This document shows, in pieces, positions 45,722-54,116 of a stretch of DNA of 64,000 bases. Location: NCBI GenBank assembly GCA_963818695.1, contig CAWFTG010000010.1, positions 1 through 64,000 of the forward strand, given 5' to 3'. A program made the position numbers and the translations under genes. Below the pieces are notes generated by a model, which was not told where the DNA came from, ran no database searches, and saw only the letters and a list, made by a program, of their open reading frames with translations. Position 1 is the first letter of the stretch, and every line of letters starts with the position of its first letter. Source of the stretch: AP-15 sp963818695 (lineage in GTDB: Bacteria > Pseudomonadota > Alphaproteobacteria > ATCC43930 > CGMCC-115725).

Positions 45722-45751
45722 GGACGCGAATGAACCGGGCCGCGTCCTTTT
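45722..45751 (+). terminator. Candidate intrinsic terminator after shc
   Basis: GGACGCG (45722-45728) pairs with CGCGTCC (45741-45747) around a 12-base loop, followed by TTTT. It lies 9 bp after the shc stop and would separate hpnA-shc from hpnG unless read through. Confidence 0.55.
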
Positions 45752-45933
45752 GTCCATGGCCAAACGCCCGGTGTGCGGCTAGGGGTTTCGCCCGATGCGC
45801 GGTCGCCCGTCCTGCGATGACGCGTCGCTTGCCTTAAGACCTGACGTTGTCAACCATCAGGCGAGGATCGGATCTCACTCCGGTGCGGTCTGAAAGACCG
45901 CCGTTTAAGCTGTGGCTATTTGGGAAGGTGCAG

Positions 45934-46608
45934 ATGCACCGATTGTCGACCGTGCTCTGCACCTCCGGCCTCGCTGCTGAGGCAAAGATCGCGCGCGCAG
46001 CGGGATTTCCCGTTGTGATCGGCGCGGGAGACCGGGAGCGCACGGCCGCCCTCGTCGAAAGCGCGGTACGGCAGGCGAGTTGCCTGATGAGCTTCGGCAT
46101 TGCCGGCGCCTTGGCGCCGCATTTGCGCCCGGGCGATGTCGTCATATCGGCGGAGGTCGTGTGCCCCGGCCATCGCTGGACCGCGGCGGACCCTTTCCAA
46201 ACCCACGTTGCCGCTCTCGCACGCCAAATCGGCGCCTTCGAAGGCGCGGTCTTCGGCGCCAGCGCGATCCTCTCAACCGAGGCAGAAAAAAGCCGCGCTT
46301 GGCGCGATACAGGTGCCCTCGCAGTCGATCTCGAAAGCGATGTCGTCGCCCGCATCGCGTCGCAGGCCGGCATTCCCTTTCTCGTCGCCCGGACGATTGC
46401 CGATACCGCGGGCCGAGAGCTCCCTCCGGCTGCACTGATCCCGCTCTCCGTGGCCGGCACCCCGAACCTCGCTCGCGTTCTCGGCTCGGTCCTGCGCCGC
46501 CCGCGGCAGATCGCGACGCTGATCGGGCTGGCCCGGGAAACCCGGATGGCTTTGTCGGCGTTAGCCGGCCCCGCCCACGCTCTGCGCGGGCTGGCCGCGG
46601 CTTTCTAG
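45934..46608 (+). CDS. hpnG: Hopanoid nucleoside phosphorylase HpnG
   Basis: The 224-residue phosphorylase-superfamily protein has 'LMSFGIAGALAPHLRPGDVVI', 'ADPFQTHVAAL', 'AVDLESDVVARIA' (the M/L-E-S/M nucleoside site) and 'ARTIADTA'. HpnG removes adenine from adenosylhopane to give ribosylhopane. ATG 45934 follows GGGAAGG; the longer frame from 45847 is not conserved. Its 3' end overlaps the convergent hpnH by 48 bp. Confidence 0.92.
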   Translation: MHRLSTVLCTSGLAAEAKIARAAGFPVVIGAGDRERTAALVESAVRQASCLMSFGIAGALAPHLRPGDVVISAEVVCPGHRWTAADPFQTHVAALARQIGAFEGAVFGASAILSTEAEKSRAWRDTGALAVDLESDVVARIASQAGIPFLVARTIADTAGRELPPAALIPLSVAGTPNLARVLGSVLRRPRQIATLIGLARETRMALSALAGPAHALRGLAAAF

Positions 46609-47706
46609 CCGCGCGACCGCCTCCTCGACGTGCCGGGAGAAGACGTATTCAGCCGGTCTTTGCCGATCTAGCGGAATTTCCGGCGCCATCTGGCCATCGG
46701 TGCGAACCCCGCGAAGCGCCACTGCCGCCGCTTTCAGCGGGTGCTTCACTGAATCCATCACAGCGGTCGCCTCGTACCCGCTGTGCACCATGCAATCGGC
46801 GCATTTCTCGTAATTGCCGGTGCCGTATGCATCCCAGTCGGTCTTCTCCATCAGCTCCTTGAAGGTCTTCGCGTAGCCTTCGCCCAGCAGATAGCAAGGG
46901 CGCTGCCAGCCGAAATAATTGCGCGTCGGATTGCCCCACGGGGTGCAATGATAGGATTGATTCCCCGCGAGGAAATCGAGAAACAAGCTCGATTGGTTGA
47001 ACGACCAGCGGCGCCGCGGATCGCGCTTGAAGATCTCACGGAACAATTCCTTCGTGCGGCGCCGATTGAGGAAATGCTCCTGGTCCGGCGCCCGCTCGTA
47101 GGCATAGCCGGGTGATACGGTTATGCCGTCGATCCCGACCTCCATCACCTCATCGAAAAACCGGGCGATGCGCTCCGGCTCCGCGCTATCGAACAGGGTG
47201 GAGTTGATGTTGACCCGAAACCCGCGAGCCTTTGCAAGTTTGATCGCCGCCACGGCACGATCGTAGACCCCGCCCTGACAAACCGAACGGTCGTGATCCT
47301 CGCGGTCTCCATCGAGATGGATGGTCCAGGCGAAATAGGGGCTCGGCTCGAAGAGGTCGATCTTCTTTTCGAGCAATAGCGCGTTAGTGCACAGATAGAC
47401 GAACCTCTTCTTGGCGACCATGCGCCGGGCGATCTCATCGATTTCACGGTGCAGCAAGGGCTCGCCGCCGGCGATGACCACCATCGGCGCACCGCATTCA
47501 TCCGCCGCCGCAACACACTCCTCGACGCTGAGGCGTTGGTTGAGGATCGGATCAGGATAATCGATCTTGCCGCAGCCGGCGCAGGCGAGGTTGCAGCGGA
47601 ACAGCGGCTCCAGCATCAGCACCAGCGGATAACGCTCCACACCCTTGAGATGCTGAGCGACGACGTACGCGCCGACCCGGATGGTTTGGCGCAGCGGAAT
47701 TGGCAC
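46561..47706 (-). CDS. hpnH: Adenosylhopane synthase HpnH (radical SAM)
   Basis: The 381-residue radical SAM enzyme binds its 4Fe-4S cluster through C38, C42 and C45 ('FRCNLACAGCGKIDYP'). 'VIAGGEPLLHREID' is the GGE motif. The C-terminal 'CYLLGEGYAKTFKELM' and 'KCADCMVHSGYEATAV' are HpnH-specific. It adds the 5'-deoxyadenosyl radical to hopene to make adenosylhopane. It is transcribed after ispH on the minus strand, opposite to the flanking hpn genes. Confidence 0.96.
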   Translation of the reverse strand: MPIPLRQTIRVGAYVVAQHLKGVERYPLVLMLEPLFRCNLACAGCGKIDYPDPILNQRLSVEECVAAADECGAPMVVIAGGEPLLHREIDEIARRMVAKKRFVYLCTNALLLEKKIDLFEPSPYFAWTIHLDGDREDHDRSVCQGGVYDRAVAAIKLAKARGFRVNINSTLFDSAEPERIARFFDEVMEVGIDGITVSPGYAYERAPDQEHFLNRRRTKELFREIFKRDPRRRWSFNQSSLFLDFLAGNQSYHCTPWGNPTRNYFGWQRPCYLLGEGYAKTFKELMEKTDWDAYGTGNYEKCADCMVHSGYEATAVMDSVKHPLKAAAVALRGVRTDGQMAPEIPLDRQRPAEYVFSRHVEEAVARLESRGQPAQSVGGAG

Positions 47707-47745
47707 GGTGAAACCTCGTTGACTGAGTTTGAGTGCGAGCCGGCT

Positions 47746-48678
47746 TCAGTCGGCTACGTCCGCGAGTTGAGTGGGCATCCGGAAGCGGACATTCTCGGTG
47801 ACGCCGGGCAGCATCGACAACTCGACTTCCGCCAGTTCGCGCAATCGCGTGATCACCTCCTCGACGAGTTCAGCCGGAGCCGATGCCCCGGCGGTAATGC
47901 CGACGGCTCTAGCGCGCTCGATCCAACTCGGCTCGAGTGCGCGAGCGTCTTCGATCAGATAGCTGGGGACCCCGCTTTCCGCAGCGATCTCACGCAGCCG
48001 ATTGGAGTTCGAGCTGTTCGGCGCACCGACCACCAGGACAACGTCAACTATTTTTGCGAGTTCCCGCGCCGCTCTTTGGCGATTTTGTGTTGCGTAGCAG
48101 ATGTCCTTCGTGTCGGGGCCGACAATTGTCGGAAAGCGGGCCTTCAGCGCCTCAATGACGGCTCGCGTGTCATCGACGCTGAGGGTGGTCTGGGTAATAA
48201 AGGCGAGCTTGTCCGGGTCGGCAACCTTGAGCCGGGCTACCTCTTGCGGGGTCGAGATCAGGTGAACACGACCGTTGATCCGCCCCATCGTACCGACGAT
48301 TTCTGGATGTCCTGCATGCCCGATCAGGATAATCTCTCGCCCCTGGCTGGCATACCGCTGGCCCTCGATATGCACTTTGGAGACCAGCGGGCAGGTGGCG
48401 TCAATTACCGGAAGCCCGCGGTCTGCCGCGCGCTCCTCGATTGCGCTCGCGACACCATGGGCGCTGAATATCGTAACGGCGCCCTTTGGGATTTCGTCGA
48501 TCTCGTCGACAAAATGTGCACCTTTGGCGCGCAAGCGATCGACAACATGTCGATTGTGCACGATCTCGTGACGGACGTAGATTGGTGGGCCGTATTTTTC
48601 GAGAGCGCGCTCGACAATCTCGATGGCCCGTTCGACGCCCGCGCAGAACCCTCTTGGTTGGGCCAACACTACCAGCAT
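47746..48678 (-). CDS. ispH: 4-hydroxy-3-methylbut-2-enyl diphosphate reductase IspH
   Basis: This 310-residue LytB/IspH makes IPP and DMAPP in the last MEP-pathway step. The three cluster-binding Cys are in 'QPRGFCAGVERA', 'IDATCPLVSK' and 'KDICYATQNRQ'. 'APNSSNSNRL' and the 'HEIVHN' and 'SAHGV' motifs bind substrate. It sits 39 bp upstream of hpnH on the same strand, so precursor supply is probably co-regulated with hopanoid synthesis. Confidence 0.97.
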   Translation of the reverse strand: MLVVLAQPRGFCAGVERAIEIVERALEKYGPPIYVRHEIVHNRHVVDRLRAKGAHFVDEIDEIPKGAVTIFSAHGVASAIEERAADRGLPVIDATCPLVSKVHIEGQRYASQGREIILIGHAGHPEIVGTMGRINGRVHLISTPQEVARLKVADPDKLAFITQTTLSVDDTRAVIEALKARFPTIVGPDTKDICYATQNRQRAARELAKIVDVVLVVGAPNSSNSNRLREIAAESGVPSYLIEDARALEPSWIERARAVGITAGASAPAELVEEVITRLRELAEVELSMLPGVTENVRFRMPTQLADVAD

Positions 48679-48856
48679 TAAATCGCCTCATCGCCGTGCT
48701 ACCAGCAGACTGGAGCCTCCACTGCCCCGCACCCGCATCGACTATATGAACGCGCAGCAGCGCTGACGCAATCCGCTACGCAATGAAGGCGCAATCGGAC
48801 GGGAGACAAACGCACGCACAAGGCGATTGTTCTCGGAAGTCACTCTCGACCATAGC

Positions 48857-49996
48857 ATGGGCCTGAATCTCGCCATCGCCGCCATGCTGCTGCCCGCCTG
48901 GGCGTACTTGATCGGGGCGGCCATGGCTGTCTCACGGTTTGTTCAACGCGCGCCGCCGGCAGCGCTGGGCGGACCCGGTATATCGGTGTTGAAACCGCTG
49001 CACGGCGACGAGCCGGGCCTGTACGAGAATCTGCGCTCGTTTGTCGAGCAAGACTATCCGGCGCTGCAACTAGTGATGGGCGTAAACGACCCGGAAGATG
49101 GCGCGTTGGCGGCCGCTCGCGCGCTAACCTGCGAACTCCCCATTGCCGATATCGCCCTCGTTATCAGCGCGCGCGCCAATGGGTCGAACAAAAAGGTCGC
49201 CAATCTTGAAAACATGTTCGCAGCGGCGCGACATGACCTATTGGTGCTCGCCGACAGCGATATGCGCGTCGATCGCCATTATGTTGGCGCGGTAACGATG
49301 CCGCTGCGCGATCTTCAGACCGGGGTTGTGACGTGCCTCTACAAGGGTGTGTCGACTGGCGGGACATGGTCCGACTGCGGGGCCATGCACATCAATTTCG
49401 GGTTCCTTCCGAGCGCTGTCGTCGCCGAATGGCTGGGTCTCGGCGGAGGATGTTTCGGTGCGACAATTGCGCTGCGCCGGGAGACCCTCGAACGTATCGG
49501 CGGGTTTGCGCGTTTGCGCAACGAACTCGCCGATGACCACCGAATAGGCGACGAGGTCCGCGCCCTTGGACTGAGCGTCGTGCTGTCGCCCTACATTGTC
49601 GAAGCTCGCGTGACAGAGAACAGCGTGGCCGAGCTGTGGCGGCACGAGTTGCGTTGGGCGCGCACGGTGCGAGCGGTGGCGCCCGTCGGTTTTGCCGGGT
49701 CGGTGTTGGCCCATCCCGTTGCCATTGCCGCGCTTGCTGCGGCCGCGGCGGGATTTGCCTTGACCCCCTGCATCTTTCTTGTGATTTCCTGCGTGCTCAG
49801 ATGGGCCACGGCGCGGGTTGTTGCGGCTGCACTCGGCGTTCTCCCAGCCAAGCCCTGGCTGCTGCCGGTGCGCGATGGCTTGTCCTTCGCCGTGTTCGTC
49901 GCCAGCTTTTTCGGGCGCACGGTCTTCTGGCGGGATCAGGTTTTTCACGTCGAGGCGAGCGGCCGCATGACAGCCGACGGAGATAAGGTCCCATGA
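48857..49996 (+). CDS. hpnI: Hopanoid biosynthesis glycosyltransferase HpnI
   Basis: The protein of about 380 residues is a family-2 glycosyltransferase with an N-terminal helix ('LAIAAMLLPAWAYLIGAAMA'), 'ISVLKPLHGDEPGLYENL', the D-x-D 'VLADSDMRV', 'EDD/ADDHRIGDEVRALG' and an 'RHELRWARTVR' (Q/RxxRW-like) acceptor motif, with C-terminal helices. HpnI is proposed to N-acetylglucosaminylate bacteriohopanetetrol. ATG 48857 was chosen; TTG 48827 would add ten residues. Its stop overlaps hpnJ by 4 bp. Confidence 0.93.
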   Translation: MGLNLAIAAMLLPAWAYLIGAAMAVSRFVQRAPPAALGGPGISVLKPLHGDEPGLYENLRSFVEQDYPALQLVMGVNDPEDGALAAARALTCELPIADIALVISARANGSNKKVANLENMFAAARHDLLVLADSDMRVDRHYVGAVTMPLRDLQTGVVTCLYKGVSTGGTWSDCGAMHINFGFLPSAVVAEWLGLGGGCFGATIALRRETLERIGGFARLRNELADDHRIGDEVRALGLSVVLSPYIVEARVTENSVAELWRHELRWARTVRAVAPVGFAGSVLAHPVAIAALAAAAAGFALTPCIFLVISCVLRWATARVVAAALGVLPAKPWLLPVRDGLSFAVFVASFFGRTVFWRDQVFHVEASGRMTADGDKVP

Positions 49997-51423
49997 TGAT
50001 GAAGACCCTGTTCCTGCACCCGCCGTCCTTCGACGGCTTCGACGGCGGCGCCGGTTCGCGCTATCAGGCTAAGCGGGAGATCCGCTCGTTCTGGTATCCG
50101 ACTTGGCTGGCGCAGCCCGCGGCTCTCCTCCCCGACAGCAAGCTGATCGACGCGCCTCCGGCGCGGCTCAAGCTCGATCAGGTCCTGCCGCTCGCCCGGG
50201 AATACGAGTTGGCTGTGCTCCACACCTCGACGCCGTCCTTCGCCTCGGATGTTCGCGTCGCCGAGGCGCTGAAAGATACCAATCCGAAGCTCAAGATCGG
50301 GTTTGTCGGCGCGAAGGTCGCGGTCGAGCCCGAGGATAGCCTCAAGGCCTCTGCGGCCGTCGACTTTGTCGCCCGCGAGGAATTCGATTTTACGATTAAA
50401 GAGGTTGCCTCCGGCCGGACCTACGATGCGATCGACGGTCTGAGCTTTCGCGACCCGAGCGGCGCCGTCGTCCACAACCGCGCCCGCGCAGTCCTCGAAG
50501 AGATGGACCGGCTGCCCTTCGTCACCGATGTCTACAAACGCGACTTGCGCGTCGAAGACTACTTCATCGGCTATCTAAAGCACCCGTACGTGTCGCTCTA
50601 CACCGGACGCGGCTGCCGGTCTAAATGCACGTTTTGTCTATGGCCGCAGACCGTCGGCGGGCACCGCTACAGGGTGCGCAGCGTCGGTCACGTGATCGAC
50701 GAAATTCGCTTGGCCAAGAGCTATTTCCCGCAAGTGAAGGAGTTCTTCTTCGACGACGATACCTTTACCGACGATCGGCCGCGCGCCGAGGCGATCGCTC
50801 GCGAGCTCGGCAAGCTCGGCGTGACGTGGTCGTGCAATGCGAAGGCCAATGTCCCGCGTGCGACCTTGGAGGTGCTCCGCGACAACGGCCTGCGCTTGCT
50901 CCTCGTTGGCTACGAGACCGGCAACCAGCAGATCCTCAACAACATCAAGAAGGGGATGCGGATCGACATCGCGCGGCGGTTCACCAAGGACTGCCACGAG
51001 CTCGGGATCACGATCCACGGCACCTTCATTTTGGGATTACCCGGCGAAAGCAAGGAAACGATCGAGGAAACGATCCGCTTCGCCGCGGAAATCAATCCTC
51101 ACACGATCCAGGTTTCGCTCGCCGCGCCTTATCCGGGCACCTACCTGCATCGCCAAGCGGTCGAGAACGGCTGGCTCGACGTCAGCCACGCCGAGCTGAT
51201 CGACGACCACGGCGTGCAGATCGCGCCCTTGCACTATCCGCATCTCTCACATACCGAGATCTTCGAGTCGCTCGAGACCTTCTACAAGCGCTTCTACTTC
51301 CGGCGCGGCAAGATCGCCTCTCTTGTCGCTGAGATGTTCAAGAGCCCCGAGATGATGCGGCGCCGCCTGCGCGAAGGCATCGAATTCTTTCAGTTCCTGC
51401 GCAGCCGGGAGATGGCGAGCTGA
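49993..51423 (+). CDS. hpnJ: Hopanoid radical SAM protein HpnJ
   Basis: The 476-residue protein has an N-terminal B12-binding-like domain ('TLFLHPPSFDGFDGGAGSRY'), a CxxxCxxC cluster in 'GRGCRSKCTFCLWPQT' and a radical SAM barrel ('FFFDDDTFTDDRPRAEAIA', 'LLVGYETGNQQILNNIKKG'). HpnJ is implicated in cyclitol ether formation in composite hopanoids. It is coupled to hpnI (ATGA) and hpnK (CTGA). Confidence 0.95.
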   Translation: MMMKTLFLHPPSFDGFDGGAGSRYQAKREIRSFWYPTWLAQPAALLPDSKLIDAPPARLKLDQVLPLAREYELAVLHTSTPSFASDVRVAEALKDTNPKLKIGFVGAKVAVEPEDSLKASAAVDFVAREEFDFTIKEVASGRTYDAIDGLSFRDPSGAVVHNRARAVLEEMDRLPFVTDVYKRDLRVEDYFIGYLKHPYVSLYTGRGCRSKCTFCLWPQTVGGHRYRVRSVGHVIDEIRLAKSYFPQVKEFFFDDDTFTDDRPRAEAIARELGKLGVTWSCNAKANVPRATLEVLRDNGLRLLLVGYETGNQQILNNIKKGMRIDIARRFTKDCHELGITIHGTFILGLPGESKETIEETIRFAAEINPHTIQVSLAAPYPGTYLHRQAVENGWLDVSHAELIDDHGVQIAPLHYPHLSHTEIFESLETFYKRFYFRRGKIASLVAEMFKSPEMMRRRLREGIEFFQFLRSREMAS

Positions 51424-52307
51424 GAAGCCTGATCGTCTGCGCAGACGATTTCGGGCTCGATCCCGCCGTCAACGAAGCTGTCGAGGAGGCGCATCGGCGC
51501 GGCATTCTGTCGGCCGCGAGCCTGATGGTCGGCGCCCCCGCCGCGGCCGACGCCGTGGCGCGCGCCCGTCGCTTGCCGAACCTGCGGGTCGGTCTGCATC
51601 TGGTGCTCGTCGATGGGCATCCGACGCTTCCTTGCGCCGAAATCCGCGGCTTGGTACGCAGCGACGGCCGTTTCGACCCGAATATGGGCCGCGCCGGGAT
51701 TCGGTTTTTTGCGGTGCCTAGGGTTCGCCGTCAGCTCGCGATGGAGATCCGCGCGCAATTCGAGGCATTTCGGGCGAGCGGCCTGCTTCTCGACCATGTG
51801 AACGCCCACAAGCACATGCATCTTCATCCGTCGGTCGCGCGGATGATAATCGAGATCGGGCGCAATTATGGAATGACGGCCGTACGGGTGCCCTTCGAAC
51901 CGGTCGAGCCCTTGCACGCCGCTTTCCCCGACGAGCACCACTCGCCGCCGCTTTACCGCCCGTGGATCGAGTGGTTACGCCGCCGGTTGGAGAACGGCGG
52001 TCTGTTCGTCAACGACAACCTTTTCGGTCTCGCTTGGACTGGCGGGATGGTAGAGGTGAGGCTGATCCGCCTCCTGCCGCGGTTACCTCAAGGGGTTAGT
52101 GAGATCTATTTTCACCCGGCAACCGTGCGCAGCGGCGCGCTGCGTGCAACAATGCCGGGCTACCGGCACGAGGAAGAACTCGCGGCTTTGTTGAGCCCCT
52201 CAGCAAAAAGCCTAGTTGCCGAGCTCGGCATCAGCCTGGGCGGCTACAGCGATTTCGCGACCGGGGGCCGGCACCCAGTAACCATGCGGGCGTTGACGCC
52301 CCATTGA
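51420..52307 (+). CDS. hpnK: Hopanoid deacetylase-like protein HpnK (apparent CTG start)
   Basis: The 295-residue YdjC/ChbG-family protein begins with the conserved strand 'RSLIVCADDFGLDPAVNEAV', whose Asp pair binds metal, and has 'LLDHVNAHKHMHLHPSV' with the metal-binding His cluster. HpnK deacetylates the GlcNAc group added by HpnI. Conservation requires translation from codon 51420, which is CTG and overlaps the hpnJ stop (CTGA). The first ATG (51525) would remove the active-site Asp residues. A miscalled ATG/GTG or true CTG initiation are both possible. Confidence 0.88.
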   Translation: MRSLIVCADDFGLDPAVNEAVEEAHRRGILSAASLMVGAPAAADAVARARRLPNLRVGLHLVLVDGHPTLPCAEIRGLVRSDGRFDPNMGRAGIRFFAVPRVRRQLAMEIRAQFEAFRASGLLLDHVNAHKHMHLHPSVARMIIEIGRNYGMTAVRVPFEPVEPLHAAFPDEHHSPPLYRPWIEWLRRRLENGGLFVNDNLFGLAWTGGMVEVRLIRLLPRLPQGVSEIYFHPATVRSGALRATMPGYRHEEELAALLSPSAKSLVAELGISLGGYSDFATGGRHPVTMRALTPH

Positions 52308-52434
52308 CGCTACCGACGGAATAATAACGACCGGCGTCTATACAAATTGCCGCGAAAAATCCGATCCGCGGACATAAAGCGGACATGCTTCGCGGTCATC
52401 TTGCGTACAATCGGGACAGGTAAGGAGGGGAGTC

Positions 52435-52611
52435 ATGGACGAGCGCTTTGAGTGCTGCCGCTATGAGCCGAGCCTCGAAGATCTGCTCGCGGACGAGGTG
52501 ATGACGCCCGTGCTGCGCAGTGCCGGTCTCGAGGCGCAGGAGTTTCGCGAGATGATGGTGGAAACCGCGCGCCGGATCGAGGATCGAGCTCGGCAGCGGG
52601 AGAAGGGCTAA
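52435..52611 (+). CDS. 58-residue hypothetical protein
   Basis: The frame 'MDERFECCRYEPSLEDLLADE', continuing with 'VMTPVLRSAGLEAQEFREMM' and ending in a basic helix ('RRIEDRARQREKG'), follows an excellent AAGGAGGGG six bases before the ATG. The charge pattern suggests two helices. It resembles small alphaproteobacterial proteins of unknown function with an 'LLxDxxxxxLMxxDGV/AGL' core. There is no toxin or antitoxin partner next to it. Confidence 0.65.
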   Translation: MDERFECCRYEPSLEDLLADEVMTPVLRSAGLEAQEFREMMVETARRIEDRARQREKG

Positions 52612-52628
52612 TAGAGTCGCGCCGAGGC

Positions 52629-54116
52629 TTACGGCGGCAGTCTCGTAAATTGCAGGCGGACCCGCAAACCGGGCCTGTTGTCCTTTAGCGTCACCGAGCC
52701 GTCGTGCCGACGCGCAATGGCGCGCACGAGGCTCAGTCCGAGGCCGTTTCCAGGGGTCGTGCGGCTCGGTTCGAGGCGGACGAAGCGGTCCAATACGCTC
52801 TGCCGATCCGCCTCGGGAATACCCGGTCCCTGGTCCGCTACTTCGAGGATCGCCTGCCGGTCCTTGTGGAAAACCCGCAGCTCGATCCGGCCGCTCCCGG
52901 CATACTTGAGAGCATTGTCGAGGAGATTGGCGAGCGCTTGCGACAAGAGGTGCCGGTCGCCGCGTATCCTAACGCCGGGCTCGGTCATCACAGAGAGAGC
53001 AAACCCCTTTTCCTCGGCGACCGGCTCGTAGAGTTCAGCCGCTGATCGGGCGACTTCAAAGAGGTCTAGGGGCGCGGTCTGATCGTGGCGCGCGCCGGAT
53101 TCCAATTCGGCAATGCTGAGGAGGGCGTTGAACGTCGCGAGCAGGCGATCGGCCTCCTCGATCGCGGCCCGAATTGCCTCGCCCTGGCTCGCACCGGCTG
53201 ATGGATCGGCCCCGGATGAATTGGCTCCGGATGAATTGGCTAATGCGCGTTCGAGCCGAGTGCGCAGCCGCGAGAGCGGCGTCCTCAGATCGTGGGCGAC
53301 GTCGTCGGTGACCTCGCGCATTGCCGTCATCAGCCGCTCGATCTGGTCGAGCATTCGGTTGAGATTGGCGGCAAGCTGATCGAACTCGTCTCTCGTGCCG
53401 TGCAGCGGCACGCGATCCGAAAGATTTCCGGCCATCACGCGTTCGCTCGTTCGATTCACCTGCTCGACGCGCCGCAACAAATTACGGCTCATCACGGTGC
53501 CGCCGATCAGACCGATGCCGAGCGCGATCAAGCCGGCCCATAACAGGGTCGTTCTGACGCGGCTTCGAAAGGCCGCTGCGTCGCTGATGTCGCGCCCGAC
53601 CAACAATCGATACCCGCCCGGGATGACGAACAGCCTGCCAAGCGCGGGATAAACCTCATGGCGACCGTTGATCGTTCGTTCTAGGGCGAAGGACAGCCAG
53701 GTGGAATGGGTCGGCACGCCGGCCGGCCACGCCGCAATATTTCCGGCGAGCGGCAGTCCGTCGGGGTCGGTTACCAAATAGATCATCGCGTCGCCGCGAT
53801 CGCCGGCGCTGCGCGCCGCCACGATCTGGATCAGCCCGCTCAAACCTCTCTGCGCATATTGCTCGGCAAGCCCGGTGATCTCGGCGTCAAGCGTTGCCTC
53901 GGTCTGCCGCTCTACAAAACCTGCGCTGGTCAAGTAGACGAACAGCAAAACGCCGAGCACCGAGGCCGCAAAGACGAGGAAATAAAGCGCCGCCAGCCGG
54001 AACGCATGAGTCCCGACGATCAGTCGAACGTTTCGAAGAATTTGTGTCGCCGAAAGGCGTCCCTCAGATCCGAATCGAGATTCTTCGATGACCATCTCGC
54101 GGGTTAATCCGGGCAT
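52629..54116 (-). CDS. Two-component sensor histidine kinase
   Basis: The ~495-residue kinase has membrane helices near residues 40-65 ('LAALYFLVFAASVLGVLLFV') and 190-215 ('LLWAGLIALGIGLIGGTVM'), a HAMP domain ('LLRRVEQVNRTSERVMAGNL'), the H box 'DVAHDLRTPLSRLR', N box 'LLDNALKYAG' and G boxes 'DQGPGIP' and 'GNGLGLSLV'. A three-unit 15-bp repeat (53200-53244) lengthens the turn between the two DHp helices with 'ANSSGANSSGADPS'. ATG 54116 overlaps the regulator stop by 13 bp. The signal is unknown. Confidence 0.93.
   Translation of the reverse strand: MPGLTREMVIEESRFGSEGRLSATQILRNVRLIVGTHAFRLAALYFLVFAASVLGVLLFVYLTSAGFVERQTEATLDAEITGLAEQYAQRGLSGLIQIVAARSAGDRGDAMIYLVTDPDGLPLAGNIAAWPAGVPTHSTWLSFALERTINGRHEVYPALGRLFVIPGGYRLLVGRDISDAAAFRSRVRTTLLWAGLIALGIGLIGGTVMSRNLLRRVEQVNRTSERVMAGNLSDRVPLHGTRDEFDQLAANLNRMLDQIERLMTAMREVTDDVAHDLRTPLSRLRTRLERALANSSGANSSGADPSAGASQGEAIRAAIEEADRLLATFNALLSIAELESGARHDQTAPLDLFEVARSAAELYEPVAEEKGFALSVMTEPGVRIRGDRHLLSQALANLLDNALKYAGSGRIELRVFHKDRQAILEVADQGPGIPEADRQSVLDRFVRLEPSRTTPGNGLGLSLVRAIARRHDGSVTLKDNRPGLRVRLQFTRLPP
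53200..53244. repeat. 15-bp tandem module x3 in the histidine kinase
   Basis: GATGGATCGGCCCCG, GATGAATTGGCTCCG and GATGAATTGGCTAAT follow one another in exact 15-bp phase. On the coding strand they give N-S-S-G-A repeats at the tip of the DHp helical hairpin. Confidence 0.75.

Noticed and set aside
48827..48856. TTG start for HpnI
   Set aside because: ATG 48857 begins the conserved membrane helix and is a better codon; the ten extra residues are not family-like.
52435..52611. Toxin-antitoxin component
   Set aside because: There is no small partner gene next to it; neighbours are hpnK and a histidine kinase.
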